This document shows, one piece after another, positions 1 to 12,239 of a stretch of DNA of 64,000 nucleotides (its first letter is position 1; each line of letters begins with the position of its first letter). The notes below the pieces were generated by a model. That model had not been told where the DNA came from. It was given only the letters and a program-made list of their open reading frames with translations, and searched no databases. A program made the translations under genes and the position numbers. The DNA comes from Metallyticus violacea (Eukaryota > Arthropoda > Insecta > Mantodea > Metallyticidae): assembly GCA_030762175.1 (NCBI GenBank), contig CM060831.1, forward strand, positions 34,890,001 to 34,954,000, read 5' to 3'.

Positions 1-375
1 ATTTTCCGGCCGAATATATCCACTGGGACCACCTGAGCAAAACGGTGTTTTCAGAACATTTTTTAAGGCGATTGGAGGTCGACTGACATGATGGGATCTG
101 TTGGCGGATCACAGTAATTGGCTGAATATGGGTGGGTATTTTGTTAGTGCGCAAAGTTAGAAGTAATTTACTTTCTGTTTAGAAAATAGCGCAATTTTAA
201 ATAACATGTAAGGTACATCTCTGTAAATACCGTTATTTATTTAATGTTTTGTATATGTGTTATATTTTTTTATCCCCTCTTTAATTGCTTATGGTACGGT
301 TGACGACCCATGCAAAAAATATATTTGTAATATGTATTTAGAATTCTTTAACAACAAAGATACACACCTATTACT

Positions 376-720
376 ACTTCTCCCTATGAAGCCTTTTTGC
401 AGCCTCTTGTGAGCCTTGGGCTTACCACGACGATCACTGCGTCTTCTACCCTCCATCACATGGTTTCATTGGTAGAGTGGAGTATTGCATGGAGCATGTG
501 AACAGCACACCGCATCTCACTGATCGCTATATCGCGACTTACTAGATCGGAGATCGCCACCTCTCCATCAGGCAGCTTCCCAATTGTCCTCACGAGGCTG
601 GGTGAACCCCGTTCCAGAACTCCCTATCTTAGAAAAATTCCTAAGTAGGTGCTGGGAATCGAACCCGGGCTTCCCGGACAGCAGTCAGCAACGCTAACCA
701 CTAGACCAAGGAGGTGGTCA
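376..720 (-). repeat. tRNA-derived SINE, family D (copy 1)
   Basis: Read on the minus strand, the right end is a tRNA-like head. The A-box-like TGGTCTAGTGGTTAGCGTTG is followed about 30 bases later by the B-box GGTTCGATTCCC, most like a tRNA-Glu or tRNA-Asp. The body continues leftwards to about 376. An 8-base direct repeat, CTATTACT, flanks it at 368-375 and 721-728 and may be the target-site duplication. A second copy with the same head and similar body lies at 49862-50103. It sits in the TMTC intron downstream of exon 1507-1628. Confidence 0.75.
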
Positions 721-728
721 CTATTACT

Positions 729-1506
729 CATTTTATAAATATTTCCTTTGTGACAGATTTTATTTCATGAAAATGGATCAAAACTATATGTCCAACATGT
801 TAAATAACCAACCAATTTAAGGCATTACAAATGTGTGCTAATAAATTATTTTTGACATAACAAGCATCATTTTTCCAGAAGGAGTTGAAATATTCAAATA
901 TATTAGCAAAGTTCAAAACGTATGAACGATGGGAATGATAAAACATTAGCGGTTTAGAATATTGTTATACAAAGTTGATAAAACAAATGGGTACTTTGAA
1001 GTTTACAATAATTGGTATGGAGAAATACAAAGTAGTAAAATAGAAGTGCGGGAACATTTCTCGCGTTCTTTTAAATATAAATTTAAAGGGCGAATTATTT
1101 TTCTGGTTTTCTGAAGGTGACGAACTAAGTAATGCAAGTTCATGCTTCTTTAGTTACTGCATATCACCAAAAATATAATTTGATTAATGTAATACGTTTT
1201 AACATAAACGAAACAAAAAGCGATTCTAAGTTTTGTAAACTGTCTAAAATATTCATTCACAAAATATTTATACTTCTAAAATGACAGTGGCGTGATCTGG
1301 TTTCATACCATAAGGTTTGTTGTGTAAAAGAAACTAAGCGTATAACTTGTTTCATTTTGTTATTAATAAACTCCTTTGCAAGTTGATTCATGTGAACTCA
1401 TGTGACGTGATTATTTTCAGCCTAGCTGGTCAGCACATTCATAACACTCTTTAAAATGTAAGTCTCAACAGATAATGTTAAAGCGATATAGGTATATTAT
1501 TATTAC
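729..1506. other. Intron sequence, nothing recognised
   Basis: AT-rich sequence following the TMTC donor site on the minus strand. I searched it for the next TMTC exon, which should continue after YIPS with a hydrophobic segment, and found none. That exon must lie before position 1. Confidence 0.6.
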
Positions 1507-1628
1507 CTTGGGATGTAGAGCACTCTCTCAGCCACTACAAAACCCACAGTGACCAACAAGTTTGCTGCAGGCAGGAACGGGAGCACCAGAAACAGGCCTC
1601 CAAGTAGTAAAGGAGGATGTCGCTGTTG
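1507..1628 (-). CDS. TMTC: TMTC family O-mannosyltransferase, internal exon (downstream of the exon at 41502-41691)
   Basis: An internal exon of 122 bases (40 codons plus 2 bases) encoding a membrane segment typical of TMTC proteins. The peptide runs from QQRHPPLLLGGLFLVLPF through LPAANLL to VGFVVAERVLYIP. The last motif, followed by Ser, is a hallmark of TMTC1-4. The acceptor is a pyrimidine-rich stretch ending in TTGCAG at 1629 and the donor is AAG|GTAATA at 1505-1506. The final split codon starts AG, so it can code for the conserved Ser after YIP. The first codon is in phase 0, matching the end of the exon at 41502-41691. TMTC proteins are multi-pass endoplasmic reticulum enzymes known to transfer O-linked mannose to cadherin EC domains. 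They have an N-terminal membrane catalytic part and C-terminal TPR repeats. The paralogue (1 or 2 most likely) cannot be settled from 100 residues. A second possible acceptor 6 bases downstream would drop the two Gln. Confidence 0.9.
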
Positions 1629-1639
1629 CTGCAACAAAG

Positions 1640-2790
1640 AAAAGAAATCAAAATAAATTCTAGATATTGAAAAGTTTCGTCTACTTCTGTTATTTTCAAG
1701 AATATGGATGGCAATATGCAACAAAAGTATAGTAGACTACTGGGATGGAAAGTGCATCGGAATTCATACTCTGAATTAAGAAGGGCAAGGATAAAAATTC
1801 AACCTTATATTCATCAAACAGTACTCCATTCTGCAGCTTTAAACGTGGCTCAGTTTGTTGAAATGTCAAAGGAAATTCCTCACCAATATACAGAGTAATG
1901 CCCGAGTTGGATAAAGGAAATGCACCAAATAAACTATTAAAAAGATCAACAAAAACTATGATAAGTTTATTCTAAGTACAAATTCACAAATCTCAAAATC
2001 TGTTTCATGTGGGGTTTATTGCTGTTTTCCTGAAGCAAGTACAAGGGGTGTTGTTAGATTCGTTTAAGCAGAGACGGCAAGGCCTGTATAATATTTTCAA
2101 AGCATTTAACACATCTAAGAGAGTAGAGAGATTCAAAACTGAACGAAGAAAGTCCATCTGGGCGTCGAACAATTTATGGATTTCTTAACAATAACGTCTT
2201 TATTTCAGAAAGCTGATGGACCTTCTTCTGTTAAAAACCGAAATTCTACTTGAAAATAATCAGGTGATGCATCACCGTGACAGCAACTAACCTGTTGCAG
2301 TGTCATGCGGAAGTGTTCTTAAAGAAGTTTTATTAGCCACAACTTTGACAAGGACGAAGATTTGAAAAAAATGACAAATTCTTGGACTAAGAACAAAATA
2401 CACCTTTCGCCTGAGAGAAATTGAAAACTTGTGCAATATGTGTAAAGTTTCAGAGGAGACTAGAATATTACTGGCCTTAGAACACAAATCTTATTTAGTA
2501 TACTTCTATCACAATTTTTTTTAATGATAGGAGTCTTGTTCGTTTGCTGCCTACAAATGGAATATTACTTCCACTATCGTTTTGATTAAACATTTTCATG
2601 AAGAGATGCAATTTCGTCATTTTACTTCCAGTTAGTCAGTTTCAACATGATCTGTTCAACCTCATTCATTTAATTATGAGAATCAAGATTATTTAGAAAT
2701 GCTTTCTTGCGTCATTCACGAAAAATAGTAAGTGCCTTTTTCGCAAACAGGTGATCATTTACATTCAACTGGAGAGAAATCTGGAAAAAA
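1640..2790. other. Intron, nothing recognised
   Basis: Unique-looking AT-rich sequence. The short ORFs here have no recognisable motif and are broken by frequent stops. Confidence 0.5.
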
Positions 2791-2795
2791 ATTAT

Positions 2796-2860
2796 GGATG
2801 ATGATAGTGATAGTGATAATGATGGTGATGATGATGATAATAATAATAATAATAATAATG
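2796..2860. repeat. GAT/AAT microsatellite
   Basis: Imperfect GAT triplets grade into about seven AAT triplets, and a second short AAT-rich patch follows at 2876-2900. It makes a spurious Ile- or Ser-rich ORF on the minus strand. Confidence 0.9.
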
Positions 2861-3479
2861 TGGAAAAGTTATGTATGATAATAATATTAATAATAATTAT
2901 CATCTTCCTTAAGGCATTATTGGTAAAATATAAAGCACAGCATTTGCAGAAAATATAATAAAAATTTCAGACGTTTTAAATTTACCTCTTAACAGTCATA
3001 AGTAGCGTTGTTACAAACATTCGTAAAAATTACTACGATGATCATGTAATGAAACATATGAATGCCTATATTTGTAATCTGTAATTACTGCCCGCGGGAA
3101 ACGCAACCACAACGTTCATAAGTGATGGCCGGAAAGGTACTGACCAGCTGACAGCTGACCTGACATTGTTGCTGCTTCAGCACAACAATAAACACGTGCG
3201 TCCCGTAAAATTTAGAAGCGCTTGTTGCAGGGCTAAGGCATTCGAAAAGTAATTACAACAATGCTGTAAATGAGTTCCCCTAGTGTTAATCATTGGTACC
3301 TTGTAATATGTTAAAGACTTGAAGAAATCATATTTTGTGACTGTTTCTGATTTGTAGCATTAAACAGTTTCATAAAAACGCAAGTTGCACTAGGAAAAAA
3401 ATGCAACTTAGAGCTTTAGTACGAGAAGCTTGTAGGAGAAAAGTTCTACCATAACGAACTATTGTTTAGATGGATGAAA

Positions 3480-3935
3480 GCATTTCGTTGAGAAAGGAAT
3501 GGAGAATTGTGATCATAAACCACGCACTGGTAGACCCGTCGTTGTAACAGAAGAGTTCCATGTTGGAGTTTTAAGGACTTTATTGGAAGAAGACTGACGG
3601 GAGCTTGATACTGCTGCATCCTCTGTTCATAAGTTTTTAGTAAATGTGGAAAGTTTTTGATAGCTGGGTTCCGAATGTCTAAATGAAACTGGAAAGTGTA
3701 AGCGAATGAAGGTAGCAAGATTTCAATAGGAGCGACACGCGCCCTTGTGATTAAGACTTGTTTTCGAAGATCAAAGAACCTCTGCAAGGTGTTCGCTTTC
3801 ACTAAAGAGTTGACTTCTAAAGAGCTTACTTAGTTCGATCAATGAGAGAACTATATCCAGAAATGATGTTGCATGTTGGAGTGAACAGTCTTCCAAGGAA
3901 TTGGCAACCTATTGATAACACAGTAGAGGATTAGA
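3480..3935 (+). pseudogene. Internally deleted mariner-type transposase relic
   Basis: Plus-strand fragments read as mariner transposase with frameshifts and stops. DHKPRTGRPVVVTEE at 3511-3555 matches the RSGRP linker between the two DNA-binding domains. LFSKIKEPLQGVRFH at about 3758-3802 matches the C-terminal LFPKxKEPLRG motif. LPRNWQPIDNTVED at about 3889-3930 matches the end of the protein, before the GDYIEG terminus. The catalytic core between linker and C-terminus, including the first two Asp, is missing. It is therefore a deletion derivative, non-functional, inserted in the TMTC intron. Terminal inverted repeats were not found. Confidence 0.6.
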
Positions 3936-3944
3936 TTTTAGGTA

Positions 3945-5265
3945 AGTTATACCAAAAATAGCCTAAGTAAATAAATATGAAACAGAAATTAAGATGTTAT
4001 TTACGAATAATTCTCAGTCTCTAGCAACTTGTCAAATAGGAATTAGGTGAAGGCGGCTAATATGACGTTTCTCAGATAAGAGAATTCAGCAATGCTGTGC
4101 AACTTTAAACATCAATAAAAAGTCAGGTTATTCCAACAATATGTCAAGAATATAAATGTTTGGATAAACGCTTAACATTTTGCTGTTTTTCTACAGTTAA
4201 AGTTTTATCTTTCACTTGTAAAGATATCTTAACAAAAAATGTAAGTATCGTAAAATAAGATTCGCGAACAGAAGGAGCTTAGGGTCAGTAAATCCCAACA
4301 TCAAATATGACGGGTTCACAGTCCATGATATCATATGGTCTAAAGTTTTTATTAGTGCTCAACCAAACGAATTGATTCCTTTTCCAAGAAAATGGGAAAA
4401 CAAGTAATGCATTACAAATCTATTGGAAAAACAGACATTGGTAAATCCAGAAAGAAATCCTGAACACGTCTTAGACAATGACGCAATTTATCAATGTAGC
4501 CCCTAGGGAGAAAAAGTACAAGAATACCATAAAACGATAATCAGAAAAGGAACTGTATTTACGTAATGTATTTTAATAAAGCACACAAAGATAACATTGG
4601 GGTATTATAAATGTGAGTGTTGGGTCAAATAGTTACAGCCAGTAATCCATCCCGCTGTCACTTCGAATTTTTCTTATCTGACTTCGATTTAAAACGGTTA
4701 TTTACGAGCAGTTCAGCGATTAGATTTTACTGTTCTATTTAAATTAACGAGAGTAAAATCTGAGGTTTCCAACTGTCGATTCAATCAGCTGGAGATTTCC
4801 TTTGTTTTCCTAGGTAACTTCCATTATTAAGACGGCTGTTAAAGGATAATGTTATTAATCCTAGTAAGGTGTTCAGGTCTTTTTCTTTAAGCTGCGATTT
4901 TTTGTTTACACACATTTGCTGTTATGACTTTACTTGCCTCATGGCCAAGTTTGTTGTTACAGCAACATCCTTAACTTGTGCATTATTAAATTTACACCAG
5001 CAGCAATAGTAACATATAGGCTCTTCGGTTTTTTTAACCATACATATTATTGCTTTCACTTGAATGATTGAGCCAACAATATAGTTAAAACCACTCATTA
5101 TTGTCAACAATGAAATCTTGTATGTTGCTACAAACTATAGTTAACGAAAGAGAAGAATTAAAATCGTTGTTATGATGGTCACAGCTCTATTGTTGCATTT
5201 AGCTTAGTTTGCTTCATGCTTGGATGCAGTTCAGTACTTTAGCAATGATTGTGAGGTTGCTTAGT
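3945..5265. other. Intron, nothing recognised
   Basis: AT-rich sequence with no tRNA-like boxes, tandem repeats or transposase motifs that I can see. The left end of the adjacent piggyBac element should lie in or near its right part, but I could not find a TTAACCC terminus. Confidence 0.4.
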
Positions 5266-5269
5266 TTAT

Positions 5270-6832
5270 TTTTTACTATACTTCAAGAAGAAGATGATGA
5301 GATGGCCAAAAGAGACATTTATTTAATTGATAATGACTAACTTTTTATGAAGATGAAATTGTTTCAGGTGATAGTTCATCATCATCTGAAGAAGAAGAAG
5401 AAGAAGAAGAAGAAGAAGAAGAAATAAAGAAAGAAATGATATATCAGAAGAGAATGCAGGAAATTGTAACGTCTTTTTTCTCAAGAACGAATTGATTGAG
5501 TAGAGACCTCTTGGTGCACATAATGTAGTTCATCTTATTGCTGAACCAACAAGGTATGTCACTTCTCTTATCGTAAACGCATATTCTGCTTTAGAGTGGT
5601 TTATGCCTCCGTCATTGCAAAATGCAAAGGTTTAACGAATGTATGGAAATTACTGGAAACACGTGAACGTTTATCAAGGTGTATATAAATGACACAATGG
5701 GTCTACTGAGAGTTCATGGGATGAATATAAAGGTTCAGATATTTTCAGAGCAACCATATCACTGGAGAAATTCAAAATAATATGAAGAGTTATTAAATTT
5801 TATAATTATGATACCTGAAGAACAAGATGTGAACAAGATAAATTTACACCTATTAGACAGATGAGGGGGAAAGGGGTAATTATACAATCCCAGTATGTTT
5901 GCCACAGTAGATGAATATTTAGTGACATTTAGGGGAAACTAATCATCTTGGCAATATATGTCTAGTAAACTAGCTAAATATGGAATCAAATTTTGGGTAC
6001 TTTGTAACATACAAGATATGCATGGAACATTCAGCCATATATCGGAAGAAAACCAGGCAGTGTTTCTGAAAAATCAAGTGTTGCGGAATTTATCTTATGG
6101 ATTGAAGAGCATAACATTACCTGTGATACTTTTTTGCCTAATGAATTGGGACAAATTTTACTGAAGAGAAATATGATTGAAACAATGCGTAAGAACAAGC
6201 TTTCCGTTCTACCAAAGTTATTGATACAAAAGGAATTACAAACTATACCTCAACATTGCACATTCATGAAGGACACGACACTTTCATCATAGTGTACCTA
6301 ACAAAATCAAGTGAGATGTTCTGTAAAGTACTCTGCACAATGAAAGGAAAATTCCTGAAAGTTAAAAGAAAAATAACTCAACAAATACTGCACTATAATA
6401 GCACAAAAGGATTTGTGGGCATATTATACCGTGAAAAGGAAAACCAAAAGGTGATCCTTTATTGTATTCTGAAATATAATTGACACATCTGCATATTATG
6501 CAACATATCACATATTCTGCTTAGAAGACTTTCTTGAAACCCTTGGTGAATCGCGTATTGAGGAGAAATTCGCAGACGAGGCCGCATCAAGTGAAAGCTC
6601 TACTGGCAGTAAGAAGGGAGGAAGGTGCCCCCTTTAACAACAGAAGTTCTGTAAAGTGTGTAAAACGATGATCATTAAATGGCATAAATATGCTTTACTT
6701 GCGATATTACTGCAGATACGAAAATAAAGCTATTCATTAAACCAGGAGTGGATATTATTAAATAAATGAATTGGTTTTTTTTTATCGAAATACCTTAGTT
6801 TATAGTAAAAAAAACCCCTGCAGGAGGGTTAA
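5270..6832 (+). mobile_element. Degenerate piggyBac-type DNA transposon
   Basis: The plus-strand remains follow the piggyBac transposase order. First comes an acidic N-terminus (a GAA run at about 5388-5425). Next is RPLGAHNVVHLIAEPT near 5507-5555. TVDEYLVTFRGN at about 5905-5940 corresponds to the TIDExxxPFRGR motif. MSSKLAKYGIKFWVLC at 5958-6005 is the PSKPAKYGIK motif. ETMRKNKLSVLP near 6180-6220 matches TxRKNKxxxP. A poor Cys-containing tail (FCKVCK) lies near 6650. Many stops and frameshifts make it dead. Downstream, CCCCTGCAGGAGGGTTAA ends at 6832. This looks like a piggyBac terminal repeat abutting its TTAA target. The left terminus was not found. Confidence 0.8.
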
Positions 6833-7099
6833 ATGGAATAATAACATTAAGCACTTAAAATATTTGAGTGTTAGCAGTGTACTGGATTAAATTGAATTGA
6901 CAGGGGCACAGGGGGATATTTCAGTACTTCAGCCTTTCCCAAAGGCTGGTCGTTTGTTTCTACGTTCCCAATGGGGTTCCCACTTAGGGGTTGAAGGGAG
7001 ATGAGGTCAGGATCCACGGGCACTTTTCTGTTTATAAATAACTAATGTATCCCCAGTGTTCACCCCTCTTCATTTATCAATTACATATCATTAAATTTC

Positions 7100-7340
7100 C
7101 CTTCAACGTGTTGGAGCGCTTTAGAAGTGCCGTTTGACGGGGCAAAATTTCCAAAGCGCAAGCGTCACTCACATCGCACCAACCCACCTAACCCTTTCAC
7201 CTTCCATCTTGTAGCAGTAACAAGATCCAACGAATATCACAAGGTCAACTTGGTCGACTCCATGGGATTTGAACCCAAGACATCCAGAACGCGATACCCA
7301 AGCGTTACCGCCTTAATCAACCCTCTCGGTAACATGAAAT
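7100..7340 (-). repeat. tRNA-derived SINE, family C
   Basis: On the minus strand the right end is tRNA-like. GATTAAGGCGGTAACGC resembles an A box and TTGGGTTCAAATCCCA contains a B box, spaced as in a tRNA. The body extends left to at least 7100 and possibly to about 6890, but the left boundary is not defined and no target-site duplication was found. Head and body differ from families A, B and D. Confidence 0.6.
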
Positions 7341-7442
7341 ATGGTACAAGTGACATTATTGTTACTAAACCATGTAATTATGCTTATAAAATTACCCGAA
7401 TTATTGACACTCCATTTGATTATTACACAACGATTAAATTTT

Positions 7443-7717
7443 TGTTGATTTGTTTTATTTGCCTTTAACAACTCAGGTCATCAGCGTCACATTCAATTTA
7501 GGACGTGAAACGGTCAATAAATTTTGCTCATAGGCCTCTAAGGTTCTTTTAAGTGCCGTAAACCTACGATAAGGGACCAACGGCTTTACTTCCCTGTCGA
7601 AGGAAGCCATACTTAAGATTTTTACATTCGAAAAAATCCACTGACCCTTGCCGAGACTGAACCCGCGATCTTGGGTTTACGAGGCAACTATGGTTACCTC
7701 TAGACCATCAGGACCGA
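7443..7717 (-). repeat. tRNA-derived SINE, family A
   Basis: Matches the reference copy at 30540-30856 along its whole length in reverse. It has the tail region TTGTTGATTTGTTTTATTT, the body motifs around AGGTCATCAGCGTC and GTGCCGTAAACCTACGA, the B-box reverse complement TGAACCCGCGATC, and the head ending CAGGACCGA. It is moderately diverged, and no clear target-site duplication remains. Confidence 0.85.
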
Positions 7718-7719
7718 TA

Positions 7720-10700
7720 ATGATGAAATTGTGGCATGATTTTATGTTAACATGTTGCTATTCCTTGCCATTCATTATTACCATCGTTCCACAATCTTCC
7801 TTCATAAATAAACCCCTCGCCAGATAAAAACGTATAATCAAAGAGGAAAACTTTCTTCGTGGAAAATAAAAATCGGGCGCTGTCAAATAAAAGACCTTCA
7901 TATTGAAGTGAATATATATTTTATGTTCAAATTGAATTAGGTGGTTTAAATTACACATTTTTTAAATAGTTGAACCTAACATTAGTTTACATTAGTTTAG
8001 TTTTTGCATGTGTTCTTGATGAGCTGATATCTTCCACTCACTCCTAATCTTTCCGATCTTGTCCACCCCCAAAAAACTTCGCCTTTTGTATCCATTGGTT
8101 AGCACAGGTAAGAAATCTCTAGAACGATGTGACGTAATTTTTCTGGCATAACCACTCTTCTTTCTGTTGCTTGCAATGACACTGCTTTGGTATTCAGGGG
8201 GTAAAGGAAGTTTCTTATTTTGCTTCTAAATTGGTAGAACCGAAGATTTCTCCGATAGCTTGACCCAGTGACCCATGTATGAGTTTTGATAACTTTTACC
8301 TGTTGTATTATTAATGTTTTAACATTGATTTTAAGTCTCTCGAGTGTGTTTCTTACGTAATAGGGGGTTGTGTTTCGAAGCAATTTTGAAACTGCTGTAA
8401 TTTCAGGGCAGCTCTAAAAAGCTTTTAATTTCACTTAAACTGCAATTATTTAGGTGCATTAGCCTGTTAATTTATTTATTGTTTTAAAATGCAAAATTTT
8501 TATTCCATACGTGGCCTTAATTCAAAATTTCACGTTAGAAACTTATATTGCTGTTTGCATCATTGCATGAGAGTCATTTTTCTAAAGCCAATGTTATCTT
8601 TGGATGATAATGCTATTCCTTGGTGAATGTTAAATAGATTATAATATACTTAAATTCTTCTTCTTTCGTACTTGGAATCGTGCCATATTTTGGGGCTTTT
8701 GTCCTCCCAGCGTATTTGTATCTTGTCCGAACATCAATGGGAGATAATAAGAATTTTGGTAGCATAATAGGAGAATTAGTCCCATAAAACAGGACAACCA
8801 TTGTTATAAATCTTTAATATCACTCCACTATAATTAAATATGGAATGTGAGTATTTTATAATGTATTACACACTTTTAAAATGTTATGCTCCTCCGGGTT
8901 TCGAAATCAGATTAATTGTTTTTAAGATTTATCGGCATTAGTAAAATTGTTGGCAAATCAGGAACTATTTCATTCTGGAAGAAAATCAGTAACGGCTGAT
9001 CCTATAATTGCGCATGCCTAATTGCGTACTCTGTCTTCATTCAGCGAGAAGAAAATGCATTTTAAATGGTAAATTTGAGTAATATTTAAAGAACTGTAGC
9101 AACTAAAAGGATTAACTTGTGATTTTACCCTACAAAATACAATAATGAACATTCATTTACACTGCTGCGATATTAATGAGATTTACTCAATTATTTTAAA
9201 GCACAACAGACAATCCTGATAATAATATACTATCGGCACAATTAAACAACATGCATTATCCAAAATGGTGGCGGTTGTACAGAGGGAATTTTAAAAAAAT
9301 CGGCTTAAACTATATTTGACAGAGGAAAGTAGGTGTGGCGTAGTGAAAAAAGCTAAAAGACCCCTGTTTGACATAAATTAGTAGGAAATAGAGGCTGATG
9401 CATGCAGATGTCATCTCTGGACCTGCAGAGCAAAATTAAAATTAGAGGCCTATTTCATGGAGCTAGGCATGAAACAGAGGTTGGGAATAGCATGGCTTAG
9501 ACTGGGGGGCTGGCTGGCACATTTGTTGACGAGAAAGGCAGCGTGTGTGTGAGTGCACTCTTGTTAATGTTGTTTTCTTTTGTTGGAACTAATTTCAGAA
9601 ATGAAGTATTTTACAAGAACATGAACGGTCTTGCGACCCACGCGACTGTGATGTGCAATATATGTATACCTAGTTTAATTGGAATAATAAAAATTATTGC
9701 TACTATTACTACTACCACTACTTAATAATTATTTTTTCATGGTTTTCTTAATGAGAAATTTTCGAACTATTTCTTTGAAAAAAGAATGTTCCGGAACGAG
9801 TGGAATATGTTTAATTTACAAGTACTAACTTATTTATAAATATTAAATTCTATCTAAAACTAGTGCATGGTGCACGTGCTAAAATTAATTTCATTTTCCG
9901 ATTAGACATTTTGTGAAATCTTGAAGCCTAGAAGTTTTCCAATATACCATCTTATTGTCGCGTAACTTTAAAAGAAATAATTGAAGTGTTATATTGTTCA
10001 GAGTTTCATTTATTGCATTTCACTTGTCTGGCGAGAAACAGCCACTTAAAGGGAGAACACTTCATAAAATTTTCTGAAGAGAAAACAGAAAGAAATCGTA
10101 CAAAAAGATGATGTAACCCTTTGAAGAGAGAAGAATGGAGGGAAGGTATCTACAGAGTAACAAAGGACTTTGGATACAAGCACGATAGGATTTCAAATTA
10201 ATCGAAATCGTCACGTGATCAGAATAGCTTTACGGTCCGACATTATCATCGTCACTATCAAGGAGAGAGCGAAAAACCCTCCAGATAGAAAGGAGACGAA
10301 CTTCAAAGTAAAATCTCCATCGCGTATTGTCCCTTTCAACTTAGTTTCGCTGGCTTTCATTATTTCACCTTGTGTGCAGTACTTTTCCCTTCCTCCTCTC
10401 TCCACATTTCCTTCTTCTAATTAACCCTGAACCAACCTCTGTAATTTTCTCCGTCTCTCGAGCCCGTTCTCTCAAGGGTAGATCTCATTTCCATCATGCA
10501 GATACGCACCTGAACCGCAGATACGCCCTCAAGTTTCCCGTTGCGCACTACTGAGGGGCAAGATGAATGGGAGCTTGAAATAACATATGTTCCAGTTCTT
10601 GAACACTTCCGAGTCTATTACAGGCATCGCACTCCAACTTCATTCAAAGGCTTATTTCACATGTTTAAACGTGTTCGGAAGCAGAATAAGTTTGAAGAAA

Positions 10701-10955
10701 AAATGAAGAAGACACTTTGTCTATAAAAGAACGGTTTTAATTCCAAAAACATTGTTTATTTTGCAAGGAAACGAACGAAGAGCTTGCTAGCCTAGTGTCA
10801 CAAATTCAGCGAAGAGAGAGATGGAAACAACGAGGTTATCTACGTAAAGCCCTTATGGAATGACGCAATCAAATACGACCAAATGGTATTAGATTTTTCA
10901 ATGAAAAAAATATTTCCACGTATAACAAATTGGTACTTTTTATATGGCTAAGTTA
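7720..10955. other. Intron, nothing recognised
   Basis: About 3.2 kb of AT-rich sequence. A short ACT/ACC triplet patch lies at 9697-9722. The ORFs of 60-94 codons on both strands overlap each other and carry no recognisable motif. Confidence 0.5.
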
Positions 10956-10959
10956 GCAA

Positions 10960-11440
10960 GTGTAAATGCTTATGGCTTGCAAGGCTAATATAGAAGAAGG
11001 AATAGTAGGATTATTAACTATCTCAGGTTTGTACATACACTGCCGCCTTCCATTGCCTATTATCCACATCGTTCTATCCTGTATATCTTTGAATGTTAAT
11101 CCTCTTCTTGCCATTGCCTCCATAATCTCGTGTTTCAAGTTCTTCTGTCTTCCTCTTCCTCGTCTTCTGGTGGTCGCCATTCAAACACTGCTTTACACCA
11201 TCTATCCTCTCCCATTCTCATTAGATGGTCATGCCATTTAAACTCTTGTTTTCAATTCTTTGGAGTACTGTTTCTTCTGCATCCAACGTGTTTCTGATTT
11301 CCAGAATTTTAATATGATCCATTTTCTAAATTCTAGCTCTCCGTCTAAGATAATCCATTTTAACTGCTAATACTCTTTTTCTGTCACACTCATCCATTAC
11401 CCATATCTCACTCGCATAACTCCAAACTGATTACACCAAT
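10960..11440 (-). mobile_element. Non-LTR retrotransposon (LINE) 3' end, degenerate
   Basis: The minus strand reads as the C-terminal tail that follows reverse transcriptase in many LINEs. YASEIWVMDECDRKRVLAVK (near 11360-11420) is followed by MDYLRRRARI, and after frameshifts by a run containing RRRGRGRQKN and ARRGLTFKDIQDRTMW (11020-11180). This pattern (a YGSE-like start, an RRxARI core and an RGRPxK basic tail) is familiar from RTE- and CR1-like elements, but the clade is not certain. At least one frameshift and one stop break it. The reverse transcriptase domain itself is absent, as expected for a 5'-truncated copy. Confidence 0.75.
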
Positions 11441-11444
11441 ATTT

Positions 11445-12075
11445 TCCTATATATTTTTGTATTTTTCCAAACGATTTTGTCCCAATTTATTGAATTTAAA
11501 CAGTTTACAATTATTTTACTCAATTCAATTCTATTTTTTATTCTCCTTTCTTCAATACATTTATAACTATATGGACTGGTCAAGTTGCAATATTTCTATT
11601 TCTTCATCAATAACTAATACTCATTTGTATTTGATGTAATGGCAAATTAACTGTTTTCCTATAATTTACTGATTTATAGCAATTTCTTAATCTTTTAGCC
11701 ATAAATTCTAAATCAAAATGATCTAGTGCAATAACTATTTGATCATCGGCAATATGCATATTAAATAATAAAGTATATGCTGTGTTTATGTCCATTCCTT
11801 GATGGGTTATAATTATTAACAAACAATTTAATTCAATTTTCGTATTTTTAGAAAGGTAAAATAGTTAATGTCTTAATAAGGAGCTTTGTTAACAAGCTCG
11901 ATGTATTGCACAGCTATAAGTCTGGCATGATATTTCAGGGTAAATTACGTAAATAATAAATGATAACACTCTCATCAAATTCCAGTTCACAAAACAACCA
12001 ATGTTTTATAGTATATTTAAAATAAATGTTTGAATGGATGATTGATTCGGTCTCTTTCTTGAATAACAGTCCCGA
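11445..12075. other. Intron, nothing recognised
   Basis: AT-rich. It may contain more 5' LINE sequence in the first 100 bases, but no motif is readable. Confidence 0.4.
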
Positions 12076-12079
12076 CGGG

Positions 12080-12235
12080 AGAGAGGAATGCTCTGTGTCA
12101 CGATTTCTTATGGCAATATGTATATCGGCTGAAATCCATCGTCAACTTTGTGGATTTCATGGGTCAAACAGCATGAATAATGGAGGTGTAAGGAAATTAA
12201 GTCGTTTAAAGGTGGGCAAACCAATATTCCTTATC
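12080..12235 (+). pseudogene. Possible mariner (SETMAR-like) N-terminal relic
   Basis: Within a 131-codon plus-strand ORF (12026-12421), the stretch ISAEIHRQLCGFHG followed by NSMNNGGVRKLSR resembles the N-terminal helix-turn-helix of SETMAR-type mariner transposases (AAEIHRQLxxxYGxxxMSxxxVRKW). The following residues do not continue the family convincingly, and the catalytic domain is absent. It may be a coincidental or heavily decayed match. Confidence 0.4.
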
Positions 12236-12239
12236 AGTT

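Noticed and set aside
2804..2905. CRISPR-like or other array in the GAT/AAT tract
   Set aside because: It is a simple trinucleotide microsatellite with no spacers.
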